Source: Microbispora amethystogenes (GTDB lineage: Bacteria > Actinomycetota > Actinomycetes > Streptosporangiales > Streptosporangiaceae). Taken from it: DNA of 64,000 nt. Within the stretch, counting starts at the first letter, position 1. Every line of letters starts with the position of its first letter. Below the pieces are notes generated by a model. That model saw only the letters and a list, made by a program, of their open reading frames with translations, had not been told where the DNA came from and did not search any database. Position numbers and translations under genes: made by a program. This document shows positions 60,889 through 64,000 of this stretch, piece after piece. The DNA lies in NCBI RefSeq assembly GCF_016863015.1, contig NZ_BOOB01000019.1:62001-126000 (forward strand). The letters are read 5' to 3'.

Positions 60889-63461
60889 ATGGAGCTGTGG
60901 GAGCGCTCCGGGCAACTGGAGCTTCTCGGTGGTCTGCTGCGCGAGACCGCCCACGGCGGCCGCGTGGCGGTGGTGGCCGGCGAGGCCGGGATCGGCAAGT
61001 CCGTGCTCGTGACCGAGTTCGCCCGGCGGTGCGGACCGGCGGCGTGGGTGCTCTGGGGTGGCTGCGACCGGCTGATCACCCCCCGGGCGCTCGGCCCCCT
61101 GCACGACATCGGCCGCCAGACCGGAGGCGCGCTGGCCGAGCGGCCGAGCGGCTGAGCGCCGGCGCCACCCGGGAGGAGCTCTTCACGGCGTTCCTGGACG
61201 CGATCTCCGGCCCCGCGCAGCGCCCGCGCCCGGTCGTCGTCGTGGAGGACGCCCACTGGGCCGACGAGGCCACGCTCGACTGGCTGACCTGGTCGGCCCG
61301 GCGGATCGGACGGACGCCGGTCCTGTTCGCGGTGACCTACCGCGACGACGAGGTGGGCGCCGAGCACCCGCTGCGCGGCGCCCTCGCGACCCTGCCCAGC
61401 GCGATCACGCGACGCGTGGCGCTGCCGCCCCTGTCGCGCGCGTGCGTGGCGGAGCGGGCCCGCCTGACCGGGCGGGATCCGGAGCCGGTCCACCGGTTGT
61501 CCGGCGGCAACCCGCTGCTGGTGACCGAGCTGCTGAAGGCGGAGGGGCGGGCGGCGCCGGCCACCGTACGGGACCTCGTCCTCGACCGGCTGCGGTTGCT
61601 GCCGCGGCCCGCCCGGGAGCTGGCCCACCTGGTGTCGGTGATCCCGACCCGCGCCGACGCCGCCGTCGTGGCGGGAGCGCCGGACCTGGTCGACCTGTGC
61701 GTCGACGCGGGGGTGCTCGTGCCGTCCGGCGACGGTGTGGCGTACCGCCACGAGTTGCTGCGCGGCGCGGTGGAGGAGTCGCTGTCGCCCGCACGCCGCG
61801 CCGCGCTGCACCGGCGGGTGCTGGGCACGCTGGCCGGAACCTCCGGAGTCGACCCGGGCCGTCTGGTCCACCACGCGACGCGAGCGGGCGACGAGGCCGC
61901 CGTCCTGCGGTACGGACAGGTCGCGGGGGCCGACGCCGCCCGGCAGGGCGCCCATCGGGAGGCCGCCGGGTACGCCGACCGGCTGCCGGCCCCGCGACGA
62001 GCCGAGCTGCTGGAGGCCTACGCGTTCCAGGCGTACCTGGCCGGGCTGGCCGAGGAGGGGTTGCGGGCCCGGCGGGCGGCGCTGGCCGTACGCGAGGAAC
62101 TGCGCCAGCCCGGACCGGCCGGGGAGGACCTGCGCTGGATCTCCCGGCTCGCCTGGTGGGCGGGGGACGCGCGGCAGGCCTGGGAGGCGGCCGAGCGGGC
62201 GGTCGCCGTTCTGGAGACCGAGCCGCCGGGCCGGCCGCTGGCCATGGCCTACAGCAACCGCTCCCAGTTGCACATGCTCGCGGGCGAGCGGGAGGCGGCG
62301 GTCTCGTGGGGGGAGCGGGCGCGCGCCCTGGCCGTCCGGCTGGGCGATGTGGAGACCTCCGTCCACGCCGAGATCAACGTGAGCACCGCCCGGCTCGTGG
62401 GCGGTGACGCCAGCGCGGCCGCGGCGCTGCGGGAGGTGCACGAGCGCGCCTCGGCCCTCGGGCTGGCCGACCACGCCGCCCGGGCGCTCGTCAACCTGGC
62501 GACCACGCTGGTGCAGCTCGCCGAGTACGAGGCCGCCGCACCGGCGGTCGAGCGCGCGCTGGCGTACGCCACGCAGCAGGACCTCGACGGCTACCTGCAG
62601 TATCTGCTCGGCGTGCGGGCGGGGGTGCGGCTGGCGCGTTGCGACTGGGCCGGCGCTCTGGCCGACGCGGACGCCGCGCTGGACCGGCCGGTCAGGGACG
62701 GGGTCGCCGTGGTCCCCGCGCTGCTGGCGCGGGGCCGGATCCAGGCGGCCCGGGGCGACCGCGAGGCGCGGGCCACGCTCGACGAGGCCGCCCGCCAGGC
62801 CGAGCGCACCGGTGAGGTGCAGCGGGTCTGCCCAGTGGCGGCGGCCCGCTCGGAGTGCTTCCTGCTGTACGGCGACCCAAAGCGGGCCGCCGAGGAGGCC
62901 CGGCACGGCCTGGACCTGGCCGTCCGGGCCCGCCACCCGGTGTACGCCGGGGAGCTGACCTACCGGCTGTGGCGGGCCGGCGAGACCGGGCTCCCCCGTG
63001 TGGAAGCCGGGCCGTACCGGATGATGATCGACGGAGACTGGGCCGGCGCGGCGGCGGAATGGGCCCGGCGCGGGGCCGCGTACGCGCGCGTCGAGGCGCT
63101 GGCGGGCGGTGACGCGGGCGCCGCGGCGGAGGCCCTGCGGGTCCTCGACGAACTGGGGGCCACGCGGGCGGCGGGCGGCGTGCGGGCCGAGCTGAGAAGG
63201 CGAGGTCTCACCCGCGTGCCGCGCGGCCCTCGCCCGGCGACGGCCGCCAACCCCGCCGGCCTCACGCCGCGCCAGGCGGAGGTGCTCGCGCTGGTGGCCG
63301 AGGGGCTGACCAACGCCGCGATAGCCGCGCGCCTGTCGTTGTCGGTCAAGACCGTCGATCACCACGTCTCCGCGTTGCTGGGCAAGCTCGGGGTGGCCAC
63401 CAGGGGTCAGGCGGCCGCGGCGGCGCGCCGGCTGGACCTGACCGGGAAGCCCGCAAATTAG
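60889..63461 (+). pseudogene. LuxR-family ATPase regulator broken by an 8-bp tandem duplication
   Basis: From ATG 60889 the frame encodes the start of an STAND-type AAA ATPase (Walker A GEAGIGKSVL at about residue 33) and stops at a TGA at 61153. The rest is in another frame from about 61146: GATREELFTAFLDAISGPAQ, Walker B-like VVVVEDAHWADEATLD, a long TPR-like region and a C-terminal LuxR HTH (LTPRQAEVLALVAEGLTNAA; LSVKTVDHHVSALL). The break is an exact duplication: GAGCGGCC (61138-61145) next to GAGCGGCT. Removing 8 bp restores one chain of about 855 residues. Such large LuxR proteins often control biosynthetic operons, so loss may silence or free the PKS-ole operon. A sequencing error is possible but less likely for an 8-bp tandem copy. 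Confidence 0.82.
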
Positions 63462-63550
63462 GGAGTTCTCCCCAGTCGCGGATCGTCGCGGGGACCTACC
63501 GTTCCGCGCGAAGACGCGAAGACCCGAAGACGCTGTCCCAAGGGGGAGAC

Positions 63551-64000
63551 ATGAGCTATCTCGGCACACCTGACGAATCACCCCTCTACGAAGCGGAGCG
63601 GTCCGCCCGGGGGTACGTGCCCAACTACCTGAGGGTGCTGGCGCTGCGGCCCGAGGTCTATGAGGCGTGGCTGCGCCTGGGGGAGGCGGTCAGGGAGGGC
63701 ATGGACCTGCGCCGCTACGAGCTGGTCACGCTGACGGCGGCCCGCCGCCTCGGTTCCTCGTACTGCGGTCTCGCGCACGCGGCCGTGCTGCTCGAACGGT
63801 TCTACGACGACGCGGAGTTGCGCTCGATCGTGGCCGACCACCGCGATGCGGGGCTGGCACCCACGGATGTCGCGGTGATGGACTTCGCGGACCGCGTCGC
63901 CGCGGATCCCACCGGTGTGACCGAGCGGGACGTCGCGGTCCTGCGCGAGCACGGACTGGACGACACCGACATCCTCCAGGTCGTGCTCGCCGTCTGCCTG
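63551..64000 (+). CDS. AhpD/carboxymuconolactone-decarboxylase-like protein (start only)
   Basis: The first 150 codons are seen; the gene leaves the window. ATG 63551 has GGGGGAG 4 nt upstream. The sequence shows the AhpD-like helical fold with NYLRVLALRPEVYEAWLRLG, ELVTLTAARRLGSSYCGLAH and a long helix (VLLERFYDDAELRSIVADHR). The usual C-x-x-C is reduced to a single Cys in SSYCGLAH, as in several CMD-type peroxidase-related proteins. Such proteins reduce peroxides or hydrolyse lactones; the substrate is unknown. It may or may not belong with the olefin operon. Confidence 0.82.
   Translation, partial: MSYLGTPDESPLYEAERSARGYVPNYLRVLALRPEVYEAWLRLGEAVREGMDLRRYELVTLTAARRLGSSYCGLAHAAVLLERFYDDAELRSIVADHRDAGLAPTDVAVMDFADRVAADPTGVTERDVAVLREHGLDDTDILQVVLAVCL

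Noticed and set aside
60789-63581. A long minus-strand frame opposite the LuxR-type regulator
   Set aside because: Antisense to a clear ATPase/TPR/HTH protein, low complexity, rich in Arg/Gly/Pro and without motifs.

Overview
The window is high-GC DNA with actinomycete-style genes: GTG/TTG starts, ATGA and GTGA overlaps, an ECF sigma factor paired with a CU044_5270-type protein, many NarL-type two-component parts, and CBM2-bearing secreted enzymes. Several pieces (the CU044_5270 pair, DUF5994 fused to STAS, MmyB-type regulators) point to a Streptosporangiaceae-like soil actinomycete. That placement is an inference; no rRNA or marker gene is present.

Layout. 1-9.4 kb: sigma factor pair, a small P-loop protein, a collapsed two-component pseudogene, a decayed and an intact secreted hydrolase, a duplicated histidine kinase with its response regulator, and a membrane-anchored hydrolase. 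9.47-10.40 kb: an intact IS5-type insertion sequence. 10.47-26.24 kb: two tandem islets stacked on a tRNA-Lys gene, marked by three identical 44-bp copies of the tRNA 3' part. The outer islet has a decayed integrase and carries a SpoIIE-type phosphatase, a DesA3-like desaturase with its ferredoxin reductase, a DUF5994-STAS protein and an orphan kinase. The inner islet has an intact integrase, a HigBA-like toxin-antitoxin pair and a SWIM-domain gene group. 26.3-34.0 kb: chromosomal-looking genes (acyl-CoA dehydrogenase, PspC protein, MFS pump, zincin, TetR-controlled ABC exporter, metallophosphoesterase). 34.04-34.39 kb: tRNA-Glu, tRNA-Asp and tRNA-Phe. 34.4-39.0 kb: two decayed islets behind tRNA-Phe, with an integrase stump, a truncated VapBC pair and an unusual beta-repeat protein. 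39.1-47.0 kb: regulators, a beta-propeller protein, an acyl-ACP desaturase, a PaaX regulator, a CBM2 hydrolase and a subtilisin.

The most interesting region is 47.25-59.93 kb, five genes on the minus strand read as one operon: a single-module, highly reducing type I polyketide synthase (KS-AT-DH-cMT-ER-KR-ACP, no thioesterase) followed by oleA, oleC, oleD and oleB. OleABCD normally join two fatty acyl-CoAs head to head and turn the product into an internal alkene through a beta-lactone. Placing a complete Ole set directly behind a methylating iterative PKS suggests a hybrid pathway in which OleA releases a methyl-branched polyketide chain by condensing it with a second acyl chain. Upstream lie a VapBC pair, a LuxR/ATPase regulator broken by an 8-bp tandem duplication, and the start of an AhpD-like gene.

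Gene decay is common: at least eight pseudogenes or frameshifted genes were found by reading broken frames together. Some single frameshifts could be sequencing errors.
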